Assembly (NCBI GenBank): GCA_009760855.2
Contig: WPIO01000007.1
Span: 11,783,501-11,847,500 of the forward strand
Direction of reading: 5' to 3'
Length of the DNA stretch: 64,000 bases
Origin: Cristatella mucedo
Taxonomy: Eukaryota > Bryozoa > Phylactolaemata > Cristatellidae
Shown: positions 34,069-48,070 of the stretch, in pieces
Numbering within the stretch: position 1 is the first letter of the stretch
Layout of the letters: every line of letters begins with the position of its first letter
Program-made: the position numbers and the translations under genes
The notes under the pieces: model-generated
Databases searched by the model: none
What the model was told of the DNA's origin: nothing
What the model saw: only the letters and a program-made list of their open reading frames with translations

Positions 34069-35796
34069 GCATACACACAAAAGTGAGGACGTGCCAAAAT
34101 GCACATTTGCCCACACGCACATGCACCCCCACGCACAGGCACGTGCAGGCACAATATCCAGTGTGAATATAATGCTAGTACATGTCCTTGCGTCACTCCG
34201 GTGGGCAGGGAGCCCACAAGCTCTGAGTAGGTCTGAAGATAGCTGCAGAGTCGCAAAATCAATTCCATGGTTCATCGTGGCACGGACAATATGTCTGCTG
34301 CTGAGCTGTTCAATCCACATTATCTGATTCAACCAGTAGTTTTGTCACTGATTATGTAAGCTTAGTCAATGCTGACATTAAGCCCAGAGTTGGGAGCAGC
34401 CTAGATTGGAGTGCAGCTGTTAACTATAATTTAATAAAAACCGGAGTATAACTATTGATGCAGACGAGAGCAGTGGCTATTTATGCCAGCAAGGCTTTCG
34501 CCACAGACCACATGCTCACATCTAGTGCAGACGGCAGTCACTTCAACATGATCGTGACACCATGAGGCCCTCATTGGGTACCCCAGGGAAGGCTAGGCTT
34601 AACCTGTGAACCTCATATGCTACGAAAGAACCACACTCACATGCTGCAAGGGAAAAAGTGACCTGTCACCATAATGTATCTGCCGGCTGTAAAGGACAGC
34701 ACCAGCTTAGGAAGGGGTCAAGCTTCAAAACTCGGCTTTACTCATGTACTGCCTAATTAGGACCAGCATGGTCCAAAAGAAGAAAAGCGTTAATCAGAAC
34801 CAATGGAATGAGAAATCAACTGATGCTCATTACTGATGAGCATTATCCTGCATGCAGCTATTCGTGAAAACTTTACTGTAGTGGTGAAGCCTTTTGTACA
34901 CTGTCGCAAACTGCTCTCTGCAAGCTGGTAATGTCGATCTATCTCAAATTTATTTGATTCATAGTTGGCCAAAACATTCGCCTGCCCGACAAGTGAACTC
35001 TCACAAAGGGTGAACCGGGTGAACCTTATGTGACTTCTGTACATTAATCTCACCCGATCTCTGCCAATACTTCGAAAAGGGGGCCGTCCTGGGGTAGACT
35101 TCACGTGAAAATGCAGTTTTGAAAGTCTCTTAAAATATTGTGAGCAGAGTGCCCTACTTTTGGCGTTTTTTGAAGACGAAGATCCTTCCCTTATTGATTT
35201 GAAATACAATAAGAGCAATCAAACTAACAATTTTCATCACCTTGTTCATCGGTGATTATGGTTTCTGCAGTCCTTTGGAGAAAGTAATATCTATGAAAGC
35301 CTTTAGGTAGCACCGTACCTGGCTGTCGAATGATTGGCAAACAAATTCTTGCGAATATGATGATAATCTGGAGAACTGGGTCCGTGTTCGTGACATTAAC
35401 CTATGGGCCACACATAGGGTCACGTCACATAAGCTGGATATTGCTGCAAAGGAGTATTTATGAATCCTGCTATTGCCGTCGATAAATTTGATATATGATT
35501 GGTTCTGACTTTTGAATATTGCTAACAAAGGGGCCGTTTCGGCCAACACTAAAGTCCCAACGTCCCAATGCATTCCACTCAGCACTCGTGACGGTGCTTG
35601 TCTTTGCCCATGCCACGTGGCGAATACCAGCCGAGCTCGAAGGCTCGAAGCACTGCTGCGGTGAGTCGCAGATGTTATGCTGCCTCGATGCAGGCATGCA
35701 CGCCGACTGTAGACTAGCACCGGAGCAAGAAAGGGCACAGATGCCTTTACATAACAAGCCAGCCGTCGCTAACGTGTGGAAGCCTATTTGATAGGC
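34065..35796. other. no gene recognised
   Basis: Minus frames of 142 codons (34790-35218) and 160 codons (35256-35738) are the longest non-repeat frames in the window. They have normal composition but no domain I recognise and sit on opposite sides of a short AT-rich gap. They could be relics of an unclassified transposon or chance frames. Confidence 0.3.
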
Positions 35797-36045
<249 letters not shown>

Positions 36046-36319
36046 GCACCAGCCGTAGCCTTCGAATCCAAAACTACTACTGACTGACTATCATGCAAGA
36101 TGGCCTTTATATACCACCTAGCCATAAACTATGACATAACCGGTTAATAATCATTATAATTCGAGAGCCATGAATGGCATCTATGCATTCATTATCCCGC
36201 TCACAGGATGTGTATCGCGGTGGCGTAACTGTACATTGGACCTTGCAATGACTGGCGGATTTTCTGACAAAGTACAATGCGAGCCGTCTAAATTGGTCAC
36301 ATTGCGAGAGTGCTTCATA

Positions 36320-36825
36320 ATATTTGCAATAACACATTTGCGCAGCACCCTCAGAGAACTGAATCTCTTTCTGGGCACTTTACATTGGCTGAATTGGAAA
36401 TGTGTCAATATGGTTTGTTATATCATGCACATTTGAAGTAAGCATCAGCACACAAAGGACAATTACCCCGGCCAGCAAATGCTGCGAGGAACATGTGCAC
36501 TTTTAGCCGCTTTTTAAATGGCAAGTCAGGAGATGTCGTGACGTCAGTCGGGCATGTGAGCCAGGTTGTGGGAGCAAATAAACCAAAGGCATGGTCTACA
36601 CAAGATTTGAGGTGAGTTCGAGGCACAACTAAGCAATTACAGTCAAAAGAGTGGGTGGTGCATTGCCTGGCCTGGTTTGGCAGTAGTTTAGATAGGTAAG
36701 CTGGAGAAAAAGAATTTTAGGGACATATCAGTGAGCAAAAACCTTGAAGTCGATATGCTGGTGTTGATTGGGAGCCAGTGCAGGTCTGTTTGAAGTGGTG
36801 AAATGTGGCAATTGAGATCGAAAAT
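36320..36825 (-). mobile_element. LINE-A 3' copy, diverged
   Basis: The CAGCACCCTCAGAGAACTGAATCTCT hairpin complement is at 36342-36368, followed by TTACATTGGCTG and a diverged 3' UTR. The C-terminal ORF region then appears in reverse (GGCATGGTCTACACAAGATTTGAGG and GGGAGCCAGTGCAGGTC) to about 36825. The (TTA)n tail is lost. Confidence 0.8.
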
Positions 36826-36959
36826 GAGGAGACAGGAATAAACTAAGATGATAAACAGGACAGTGCCACTGGATTGATTGAACTTACCTTAAACTTATGT
36901 GACGAACAAGGAGGAGATCATGCGATACGGCCGATGCATTGCTTTTCTTATTGGTCACA

Positions 36960-37550
36960 AAAATAATTATAACGATAGTGATAATGATGATAATAAATAC
37001 ATGTATATAACACCCTCAGAAGAACTTAATCTCTCTCTACGAACTTTATATATGCTGTACAGGAAATGTGGTCGTGTGGTTAGTGGTAGCATGGTCAATG
37101 TAAACAAGCATAACGTGGTTAGAGGTTACTTGCAAAGGGTCAGCATGCAAACACGGTTAGTTGCAGCATGCACAGTACCAGCATGCATAAGCACAAAGAG
37201 GACGAATCACAAGTATACATTAAATGCTGTGAAAAATAGGTGCATTTTCAGCTTTTTCTTCAATTGACAAGTCAGGGGATGTCGTGAGGTCAGTCGGGAG
37301 TGAGTCCAGACTTTTGGAGAATGCCAACTAAAACCACGATCTCCTAAGGATTTGAAGTTCATTCAAGGTGAAGATAAACGATTTGACTAAGAAAAGCTGG
37401 CTGTACACTGCATAGCCTGGTGGGGAGTAGTTCTGATAGGTAGGCTGGAGCCAGTGAATGAAGGTACCTAAATTTCGTGACAGAACCTTAAAGTCGATAT
37501 GCTGCTTGAATGGGAGCCAGTGTAGGTAGGCAAGAGGTAGTGTGACTAAG
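36960..37550 (-). mobile_element. LINE-A 3' copy
   Basis: A diverged (ATA)n tail region precedes AACACCCTCAG and the hairpin complement. The 3' UTR words ATGGTCAATG, TTAGAGGTTACTTGCA and CAGTACCAGCATGCATAAGC follow. The ORF C-terminus ends at GGGAGCCAGTGTAGGTAGGC. It is the second LINE-A copy in the same orientation, about 130 bp from the previous one. Confidence 0.82.
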
Positions 37551-39215
37551 AATTTATTAGTGATAATCCAAGTCGCAATGCCCGCATAATATTTACAAAC
37601 CATACAAGCTCCAACAGATCCTGTACTTTGCTGTGTACTCCTCTGAGGCACTGAGGAATTCGCAATCGCAGCTTAGCTTGGTGTACATACCTGCATGTGT
37701 AACTAATACCAAGCTTGTGGCAAGCTTGACCGACTCCAACTATGGAATCAGGCAGCATGTAAATCCTTGTTTATGGCAGCTTGGTATCCCAAGAGCGGGC
37801 TATTTGCACTTGTAGGCACTTGTAGTGCCAGGCCTGTAGTGCATATGTAGCTGGCATGAACCAAGCTGAAATTAGATCTACTTGGAGGCTCTAGCCTGAC
37901 AGCGTCTTCGTAAATCCGAAAGTGCTCCCGATGCTCGGTGTCCCTAGTTACTGCCAGCTGGACAGGCAGGCACTGTAGCAATGTCTTTGATGTGGTGGTC
38001 ACAAAGACTCATTCATTTGGGCTTGTGGCACATTGCCGTGGCCAAACTTTAACAGGTGGCATGCTAATGGTTAACAAATCCGATGATGGGCATAGAATCA
38101 TTCAAGACAGTGCCAAATAATGCTGGCTGGTTGGTTGTAGGCATCCCAAATCAAGACCCAGACTGCAGCAGCGGTATGTCTCAAAGCTCAACACCCAACT
38201 AGGAGATAGTGGTAATTGTGCGTCGGCCTTGAATTGCTTGGTAGGATGGCCAAGGGGAACACAGCTACTACTGCATGCAACTAGTCTTTTCTGTGGTTTA
38301 TTAGTACTGCTAGAACCCCTTTTCATTCGTACCATGCTTCTGAGGAAACCGAGCGGCACACTACCTCAGTTTCGTGAGCTCGTCTGAACTGCTGCAAAAT
38401 TAGGTTCATTAAGGTAAACTGAACTGAAGAAATCGCTGCCCTTATGTAGGGTAGTGACAGCAAACACCACAGTTATGCTCGCTCGACCCTTCGCCTTATA
38501 TTCCCCAGTTGAAAGTTTCGGCGAAAAAACAGCGCATTCTTGATGGACAGTCATGATCTTGGCGAGCTGCCGGGGCTGCTGGGCTGTGTTAACTAGCATG
38601 CACAGCTTGATGACTACACACAGTTTATGCCGTCTAATCTGACAGATAATTTTGGTTTAAGGATCGAGCCAGCAGCAGAGCATCCTTGCTTTGCCAGTCA
38701 CTCTCGACGGAACTCGTCAGTCAGTGGGCCTGACTCTGCCGTGTTACGAGAGCAAGCAGAGCTAGTGAGACAGCAGAGGCGCTGCACGATATCAGGCGAC
38801 TATCACTGGCTGGATTGTGTGAACCAGAGGCTGCTGCTGCTGGAAGGGGGGCAGCAGCATAGTTTTCTAACTCCCGAGCCCCGAGTGCTGATGCCGATGC
38901 TTGGTCTGACCAATGATGTGCTTGCTGCAAGCAAATTTAATGGTGACACTCTAAGGGTTGTTTTTCTGCTTGACACATTTCCGCCATTCCACTAGTTTTC
39001 TGACTTCCAAGTCACTCGTGAGCTCATGCTAAAAGAAAGCAGAATAGAACAAGTGCAGCTATCGAGTAAAGGATTCTACCACGATTGTGCCGATTAAGAT
39101 GCTGCAGCAGATTTAGAAAGCTACAAAACACCGCCATACCTTAATATAACATCTTGTCATTAAACTGAAGACCAGTCAATTTCATAGCAACACATGAGTA
39201 TTTTTATACAGAACT
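37551..39215. other. no gene recognised
   Basis: A 122-codon plus frame (38627-38995) and several minus frames have no recognisable domain. No repeat family is seen. Confidence 0.35.
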
Positions 39216-39275
39216 GCAGCAGATATAAAGCGCCTAGAAAGAGATTGAGTTCTCTGAGGGCGCTTTATCAAGTGC

Positions 39276-39303
<28 letters not shown>
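39216..39303 (+). mobile_element. LINE-A solo 3' end with (TTA)n
   Basis: AAAGCGCCTAGAAAGAGATT and GAGGGCGCTTTATCAAGTGC are identical to the consensus terminus and are followed by eight or more TTA units. Only about 60 bp of the element is present. It is probably a recent, extremely truncated insertion. Confidence 0.88.
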
Positions 39304-39306
<3 letters not shown>

Positions 39307-40610
39307 ATCTATAGAGCACAACTTCCTTCGATGCCCCAAGTCCTATTGATTGTTTCGAAGCCCAAAGCACATATATTTTTTCTTAGATATCCTGTTCCTG
39401 AAGGCTTCTTTGTAAATGCTGTTAATAATCTCTAAGGCAGTCATGACACTATGCAACCACATAATCCCAGGATAATATGTGTTAGTTTCTAATTGCTTAT
39501 GCTCGAGAAGAATATATAAAAGCATTTATTTACAAAAATAGTTGCCTGCGTGACCAGGATATGGTTAAATCCGTAAGTCACATCACAGCACTGCTAATGG
39601 TACGAGTCATAGCCCCGCACGACAAATAAAGTCAAAGCTGATGGTTTGAAGCATCGCTAGTGAGTGGCAGACGATGAATCAATACGATGGGAGGGGGATT
39701 GGTCGTTGGTAGTAGACCACCTGTAGTACTCACTAGCTGCCATAGGCTACAATAAAATCCGTGCCGTTAGTGTGGACAGTCTATTCGTTAGCCACAGAGA
39801 GGCTAACGAATGTCGAGCACCTGTCGGAGCCTCGAGCAGAATGACCGAATAACTATTACCTAAGTTATGCTTTTTTATGACGTCTAGCCATTTTCTAACA
39901 CATAACCGGTTACTAGGCATTTTATTCTTGTGCGAACACATCTCGAAGTTCCAGGCCAACCGTCTTATTTATTGTATAACACTTCGTTACTCGGCTCGGT
40001 TCTATTTTTAAGAACAAAACTAGCACGGTACTTCATACAGCTACAACAGCAATGATATATCGGGACCTCTATTAACGTAGTGCAGCTTACTAGCTCCGCA
40101 TTTTCATACATTGAGTAGGTGACTACTAACATTTACTCACAAGAAACGAAACGTTTGAACATCGACTCGTCACATTACAAGCAATTGGATTGCTTTAATA
40201 AGCAAGGGCCAGACGCATAGTAGAGCTAAATGATCAACGATTTTGCTTTGGGAAACTTTAGGAGCTTTTAAAAAGTGCATCAACTAAAAAGGTGTGCTGC
40301 CACTATCCTGGGCCAAGCATTTACACACTCGGGAATTTGAAGTTGCCAAAATGTATGCCCAATTTAATACCAAGCTTCCGAAAGATGTCTCTAGAATATG
40401 AATGAATGCAGGATCAACCAAGGAAGAAGCTGGTCCCTTTCGAGCACACACTCTCACTAGCTAATTTTGCCCTCAATTGATAAAGCAACTCTTCACTGCA
40501 TGCTTACAAAAGCAATCGGCTAGGTCCAGTAACCTTTGCTCAGATAACTAACGCTGGTGCAGCCGCCAACAGCTCGAATCAGAGCTTGAATTTCGAATGT
40601 AATAAAGGTA
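39304..40610. other. no feature seen
   Basis: AT-rich sequence with short frames only. Confidence 0.4.
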
Positions 40611-41203
40611 TAATAATAATAATAATGCACTTGATAAAGTGCCCTCAGAGAACTCAATCTCTTTCTAGGCGCTTTACATTTGCTGCAGAGGGAAACGCGA
40701 TTGAATGGTGAGTGCTTGATAAATGCTTGATAATGCTTGATCATGCTTGATAAACAACATGAATAACATGGTTAGGGATGACATGCACAGGGTCAGCATG
40801 CAAATGTGGTTAGTGGCAGCATGCACAGTGTCAGCACGCATAAGCACATGTAGGACGAATTACAGGGACCCACTAAATGCTGTCCTAAATAGGTGTTTTG
40901 AAGTTCTTTTTAAATGTGGTCAAGTCAGGGGTTGTTCTGACGCAATTCGGGAGAGAGTTCCAGGCTTTGGCAGCATACGAACTAAATGCACGGTCTCCAA
41001 AGGATTTGAGGTTTGCACGAGGTATTGGTATACTGTTGGATTCCGAAAAGCGGGTGGTACGATACTTGGCCTGGTGGGGAGTAGATCTGAGAGATTGGCT
41101 GAAGCCAAAGAATGAAGTGACCTAAAAGCGAGTGACGAAATCTTGAAGTCAATCCGTTGCTTGACTGGGAGCCAGTGCAGGTCAACGAGAAGTGTAATCA
41201 ACT
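40611..41203 (-). mobile_element. LINE-A, 0.59-kb copy
   Basis: (AAT)n tail at 40611-40626, an intact terminal hairpin complement, and the full 3' UTR. The ORF C-terminal region is in frames 40920-41201 (LVDLHWLPVKQRIDFKISSL). It is truncated at the HITPLLADLHW position. Frames are broken by short indels. Confidence 0.9.
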
Positions 41204-43948
41204 ACACGCACCTACATTTGAGCAAGCAGCAAGCTGTGCACGTGCATTAGTTTTGCTCATGTGCTTTAATGCTGACTGTTCATACTGGAGTTGACCTTTT
41301 GATTGTTTAGTGAAGCAGAGTGTACCTTTAAATTTAATCTACTGCTGTCTCAACAACTAGTGCCGAGCTAAAATGTATTAATTTGAGAGGCCCGATAGAC
41401 CAGCGGAAATGGGAACGACACAGCTGCTTTGGCCGTTAACTTCTCAGTTCGTTCGTGTATTCAAATTTGCATGCAAATTCCATTTGGGGGCCATATAAGG
41501 CTAATCAATCTTGAATAGCTGCTAGTCGAGCAGCACACCAGGCTATGCCTTGATGGTCATGGCTGTGATGGGCATATCCTGCAAATCAAGCTGATCGGAA
41601 TGGCCAACACGTATAGCGACTGCATAATTTGGCCTCTTGCAGATAAAATCATTGGCTCATCTCTAGATCTAGCATGATTGCCAAGTTCTTGTTATGCATC
41701 GACAAAATTTGATAAGGTCACCAGCAATTACCACGAGCCAAGTCCTGCATTTCTATAGGTCGCTTGCCTTCAGTAGTGGTCATTATAGGCTATGCATGGA
41801 AATGGGAGTCGACTCAAAAGAGTCGTGCATGCATTATAGCTGCATGCCTTAATTTCCCACTGTCTCGTAAATACAGGCACAGTTCTTTGCCTTGCCACCT
41901 CAACCACTTGAGTTCTAGAAAAGGAAAAAATGTGCAAGTGTTGACATGTAGAACCAGAGGCATTAGGGCCATGCATAAATAGGTAGATAACAGTTCTTTA
42001 CTTTAAGACAAAGGGGCCTCATCATACCCTCTAGGACCGTTCGTAAAAAAGGCTGTCAATCCGGTTACATCCCCAGACTATTTAATCCGATGGATTCATG
42101 CAGATTCTAAGATGATGTTGCATACATGGTTTTAGCCAGGAGTTACATTTTCTTTGTACGGTAGGCTACAGATTGGGAAGATTTTGAGTCATAGTTTTAG
42201 TTGTTTATTCTTGCTGCACCCTCTGGCAATATCCGTTTGCTAATGTGTAGGATCTCTTCATTTCAATGATGTGTGCCGTTTTGCATGGTGGCTGTGCCTG
42301 GATCTCAAAATTTGAAAACTCACATTGGCAGGGGGGATATCGCTAAGGTTCCTGTAACCAGGTCCTTAGTTTCCACCGTTAGGTAAAGGCTACCTTCCTC
42401 TTTCGTGACACGGGAAAGAGGCACCTGCTCGTGAAGATAGATTTAGGCCAGTTCCTATGGCAATGTTGGTTGTATGCAGGTTTGATCGTGCTGCAGCAAA
42501 CGAACACAACTGGTATTTGATGAAGTGAATCAGGACTAGAGGTCGGTTGCATAGGCTAAGGCAGTAGAGGTCAGTGCTTGAAATCTGCAGCATCTTTTAC
42601 GTTATTGTCACTAGTACGCAGAAGACTGCAGTGAGTGTAAGCTCCTTAATCAGCCATGATGAGTACAAGCGGGAGAGATTGCTTGAGTGACTGAATTGGG
42701 AAGCAGGGTAATCCATTAGAAAATAAAGATGGAATGAAAAAAAAGGAATTGTGCAGTTCCGAATAGAAGGATGAGCCAGGTAGGGAGAGGGGGACACTGT
42801 CTGGAGTCTATGACGAAGCACTTTGTAGGAAACCCTTATCAGAGAGCTGCTGCTGTTGTGCACGCAAGAAAGCTTACTTGAGCAAAGCTGTCAGGCATCT
42901 GAAAGGAACATCCAGGCTATTTTAGAAAGGCTGTTGAGGTTTACGCCGAATTGACTTTATTCCATTTAAAATGAAGCTAATGAACCACCGGCTCATCGTA
43001 TTATTTGCTCAGTGTGACATTTTCTGCATGTGGCGTGAGTGCAGAAATGGCACGTTTTGAAACTCAGCAAGCTTTCTTTCTAGAGTATATAAAGTGCACA
43101 ACAAGTAATATAGTTATTTTATGGGCTATGTAAATTTCTTATAATTGTTACTATTGTTGAATGTACTATCATCGGCACAATTACCACCCACCTTCTTAGG
43201 TGAATCGTGGTGACACCTAGGCTGATTCCACTGCAATCTTAGCAATTTTAAGACAATATGCGTAGGGCACAATTGGTCTGCCCGAGACATCGTCTGCCCT
43301 AGGCCTGGTCTCGCGTAGTATTCGATGGGTACCACCTGCAGACAAACTGTTTTCAGCCAACCTGTCATTCGTGAACTTCGCAAAACATTTCCAAATTCTC
43401 GGAAGCATTTAAGCAAAGACGAATACTCTTGGTTTCCGTGGAGATTTTCGAATGCTAGCTTGCCATTCGATTCCCACTGATTCGAAAAGATTTGCATTTA
43501 GATTAGGACCCTCTGTAAGGCCACTGGCATCCATCAGTGAATGATGAAACTTACTAATTTGCTATGAATTTTTGAGAACCTATTTTCTGGATGATGAGAC
43601 TTTACCTGAGATTAGTTATCCTTAAAAAAAGGCCAAAGCTTTAAGTCCCAACAATCTCGTAAAGCACTCTATGCTAGCAGGCAGGAGAGCTAGTTTATTT
43701 AGTAAATAGTCGTACAAGGATGATGCATAGTGGCAGGTTAACAGAGTGCGACCAGAGGGAGATTACCAGAGGGAGGTTAATTTTCATATCCGAAGGCATA
43801 GCTCACGAGGATCTTGTGAGAAGCAGTGCGAAATTTACCTCTAGGGTGATGACCACAGCACTTGGGTTCACATCACCATTGTTAGCCAGGATAGCTCGCG
43901 AAACATGGTGCCGTATAGATCTCTCACAAGTATGGGGAGTACATCCAC
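41204..43948. other. 2.7-kb stretch, nothing assigned
   Basis: Frames up to 123 codons (minus 43126-43497) have no recognised domain. I see no repeat family. Confidence 0.35.
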
Positions 43949-44050
43949 TAATAATAATAACAATAATAATAATAATGCATTTGTACAGCACTCTCAGAGA
44001 ACTTAATCTCTTTTTAGGCACTTTGCATTTGGTGCAAAGGAAGCATGATC
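43949..44050 (-). mobile_element. LINE-A solo 3' end
   Basis: A long (AAT)n tract is followed by TGCATTTGTACAGCACTCTCAG and the hairpin complement, then GGTGCAAAGGAAGC. Confidence 0.85.
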
Positions 44051-44194
44051 TACACGGAAAAGCACACTGTCCAAAAGAGCAATAGGAAGAGACACAGAGG
44101 CTGTAATTACGTTGAGCCTAAAATCCAATGCAGCGTTTAAATTTGGCCAAACAGTGGTGCACATGCATGCATGCATGTACAGTTGTTTGCCTTC

Positions 44195-44195
<1 letters not shown>

Positions 44196-44240
<45 letters not shown>
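44196..44240. repeat. (GT)n microsatellite
   Basis: About 22 GT units, preceded by a (GCAT)n-like stretch at 44163-44177. Confidence 0.97.
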
Positions 44241-44244
<4 letters not shown>

Positions 44245-45257
44245 TTGCGTACTGCATGTGTTTTAGAACACAGGCGAGGCACTTGAGGCTTCCTTTTCGG
44301 GGCCATCTCGTACGTACGGGAGGTGCAGGGGTGGCAGACGTTTTGGGGCTACAATGCACCGGACTCGGTCCATAAGAGAGCCACTGAGATGACAGTGATT
44401 GGGATCAAAGTACGGTATCCTTCAAAGGACTTGAGGCAGCCAAAGGTGAACAGGGCATCCTGTACTTGACTGAGTCTAGGCAATAAAACCCGACAATGGT
44501 GCCTATCTGTGGTTGCCTTCTGAAGGTCAGCACCTCCACCTCTCGTCGGCAAAGGCAGCAGTGGGCAGGTGGCAAATTGACCTTGGTCCGTGTGAAGTTG
44601 TTCCCACTGCTGCCATTGGACATCACGCTCAGCCGCAGAAACGCCTACTTTTATTTTATGCTGGCTCGGCATAGCCTTTCTCTATTATTTTTTGCTACCT
44701 TCACCTCCATCAACTGCTGTACAGATGTTAGTGAGCTGCAGCCTTCCAAAGCAGTGGCATGCCCTGTGGATGTCAAAGTGCAAGGCGTAAGGAGCAGGGC
44801 AAACTCCGAGTTTTAGGTGAAGCTAATGGTTCCAGCACATTCTATACGTTTGTGCCCGAGGTGAAAGCCATGCTAGTAAGGCATCTATTATGGTCTTATA
44901 AGCTGGCAAGTGCCGTTCAAGTGCTTACTCGTTGGCCTGGAGACTGCATTGGTACAGTACCTTCCTGGTTACCACCTAACCCAAAGTGCTACTTTGGCAT
45001 GGTCGACTTCAGCATTATGGCTACCATCAATTGAACTGCAAAATGCACCCGTCAATCAAATTTAAACTCGGTATCTCCAGCAGGCAACTATGTATGCCCT
45101 ATGTGCTTGAAAGAGTTCTCCCTCGTGCACCTGAAAATATCTAGAAGTATGTATCTAGCACCTCCACTAAACATTCACAGAAATCGGCCGTTCGATTGCT
45201 CTTGTGACCTGCACATGTGCTGCATGTACATAAACGTGTGCTTGCACATATGTGCAA
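44241..45257. other. no gene recognised
   Basis: Overlapping frames on both strands (44349-44672 minus, 44496-44816 plus, 44759-45034 plus) with no recognised domain. Confidence 0.35.
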
Positions 45258-45545
<288 letters not shown>

Positions 45546-45619
45546 ATTTTGTATATGCGTCTGAGCTTGTGTGATTGTTTCTGTATATCTGTCTGTGCTT
45601 GTGTGTGTGATTATGCATA

Positions 45620-46330
45620 TGTATCTCCATCTGTAACTCCACAAAGTCATAAAGACCACGTGGGTGTTACGCAGTAGAGTTTTGTATAGCACACTCACAG
45701 CCTAAGCGGCTTTCGGTACGCATTCGGTAGCCAACAGACTTCGTCTTACGCAACAAAGAGAGAATGGGAAGCATAGCAGAGTCAGGAGAGCAGTTGAGGT
45801 AGGGAGTAGCATAGAAGTACAGCTCAGGTCCCCAGAGAAGGATGAGACATATTCGGCAGTAGGAGAATAGTTGTCGTTTCGTAAGAATTGTGGAAGTGAG
45901 TTCCACAGTCTAGGACCTGCAGAGCTCAAGCTTCTGTTGCCAATGGTCTTTAAGCAGAGGAATGGAACAGCTAATGTATTGTCCACACAGGACCTGAGTG
46001 CGCGAACTGGCTGAAACTGATGCAGCAGTTCAGCTAGGTGCGAAGGAGCCAAGCCGTGGCGGGCCTTGTGGGTCAGCATAGGAACTTTGCTCTGTATCCG
46101 TTGACCAAACGGCATCCATCCTAGCTCTTTTAGGAAAGGAGACACGTGCTCAAACCTCTGGGGCTTGAAGACGCGCCTTGAAAGCCATATTCATAGTCTG
46201 CTGCAGTGGCCTAATAGCTTTCTTTGGCAGCCCAGCCAAAAGGGAATTAGAATAATCAAGTCGAGACAGAACTAAGGAGCTAGTTTTAATTTTTCACAAG
46301 CAACTGTAGGAGACAGCTCCTAATCTTGGA
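45620..46330 (-). mobile_element. LINE-B, 0.71-kb copy
   Basis: On the minus strand it ends in TTACAGATGGAGATACATATG. It contains the C-terminal ORF and, further 5', the LSRLDYSNSLLAGLPK-like segment to about 46320. The tail runs into GT-rich DNA. Confidence 0.9.
45702..46145 (-). pseudogene. LINE-B C-terminal ORF fragment
   Basis: A 147-codon frame carries FLKELGWMPFGQRIQSKV, the GLAPSHLAELLHQFQP block and SSAGPRLWNSLPQFLRND. This is the most continuous LINE-B C-terminus in the window. The frame probably diverges from the original after about residue 105, where hydrophobic out-of-frame sequence begins. Confidence 0.8.
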
Positions 46331-47107
46331 AATATGTGTCTGTGCTTGCGCGTATGATTATGAATACGTGTCTGTGATTTTGTGTGAAATGTTGTTTATG
46401 TGTCTTTGCTTGTCTGTCAGTGTTTGCCTGTCTGTGAGTGATCAAGCTTGCATGGTGCATGGAGCCGATACTTACGGATCGATGCACCATATTAGATGAA
46501 TAGTGACATGCCATCACCACGCCCAGCCAGTCACGAGTGCACAGTGGTGCTTTTCAGTCATTAGGAAATAAGACCCTTAGATCAAGGAGGTTATTGTATG
46601 AATCACCGAGTCCCTATTGAGAGCTTGAGCATTCAAAGTGGAAAGACCATGTTGGGGCCCCTTCATGCACCAGGATAAGTTTCCAGTTGAAATCATAAAG
46701 TGCACACAATCGCCACGTATTTCACGGTGCACTAGGTGGCTGGCGGTGGCCAAGCTGTCGGGTTGAGCTGCAGCTGTCTGGGAACACAAATGCTTTTTGC
46801 CTTGATGGATTGACAGTACTGGCTAGACAGCTGACTACAATCCACAGGAAAGAGCTGCCGGGCACCTCTGCTTGTAATGCCATTCCAGCTATCCCACACC
46901 TGCTGGAAAATACAGCTGCAAGCAGCTTAGGGTGTGGAGGGTTCTTGGGCTAAATGCCAGCTGCCGAAGAGGGGAGGTGAAGCAGATCAAGCAATGATGG
47001 CAAGCTTGGAAGCAGCAGTGTGTGCTGGTGTCTTTTTGACAAATGCAAGGACCAATGGTGCAACCTGGTTGCATGCAGAAATGCGCATACAGACAATGAA
47101 CGTCGAC

Positions 47108-47108
<1 letters not shown>
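46331..47108. other. no gene recognised
   Basis: Only short frames and mixed composition, with TGTCTGTG-rich words near the left end. Confidence 0.4.

Positions 47109-47201
<93 letters not shown>
47109..47201. repeat. (CT)n microsatellite, about 92 bp
   Basis: Pure CT/TC array. Ser-Leu and Arg-Glu frames across it are artefacts. Confidence 0.98.
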
Positions 47202-47203
<2 letters not shown>

Positions 47204-47310
47204 CATTCACCCGATTTACGATAGGAAACTGTCTGTTTTACCTACTAAGCCAACATACATATATAATTTATTTGTATAGCGCCCCAAGAGACCTTAATCT
47301 TTATTCATTT

Positions 47311-48070
47311 TCAGCTTCATAACATTGCTAAAATTAGGGCTTGTTTAGATAAGGATACCACGTCCAAGTTGGTCCATGCATTCGTGACATCTCGTCTCGA
47401 CTTCTGCAACTCACTGCTTACTGGCCTACCAGCATGTGCGATCAGGCGATTGCAGCTGGTGCAAAACTCTGCAGCTAGGCTTGTCTGTCGTGAGCGTCGC
47501 AGTTGCCACATTACTCCACTTCTCGCCGACCTGCACTGGCTACCAGTCAAGCAACGTATTGACTTCAAGGTTTTGTCGCTCACTTTTAGGTCTCTTCATT
47601 CTATGGCTCCAGCCTATCTTTCAGATATACTAGCCCATCAGGCCAAGCATCGTACCACTCGCTTTTCGGAATCCAACAGCCTAGAAATACCTCGTACAAA
47701 CCTTAAATCCTTTGGAGACCGTGCATTTAGCTCGTATGCTCCCACAGCCTGGAACTCCCTCCCGACCTGCATCAGAACATCCCCTGACCTGACCACATTT
47801 AAAAGAAACTTAAAAACATACCTATTTAGGACAGCATTTAGTGGGTCCTTGTGATTCGTCCTCGATGTGCTTATGCGTGCTGACACTGTGCATGCTGCCA
47901 CTAACCACATTTGAATGCTGACCCTGTGCATGTAACCCCTAACCATGTTATTCATTTTGTTTGTTTTTCAAGCATGATTTTACTTACTATTCTATTGCGT
48001 ATCACTTTGCAGCAAATGTAAAGCGCCTAGAAAGAGATTAAGTTCTCTGAGGGCGCTTTATCAAGTGCAA

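Noticed and set aside
34790-35738. 142- and 160-codon minus frames
   Set aside because: They are the longest non-repeat frames but show no recognisable domain, no terminal inverted repeats and no splice-site support, so I did not call genes.
46889-47322. Arg-Glu/Ser-Leu frames around 47.1 kb
   Set aside because: Artefact of the (CT)n array.
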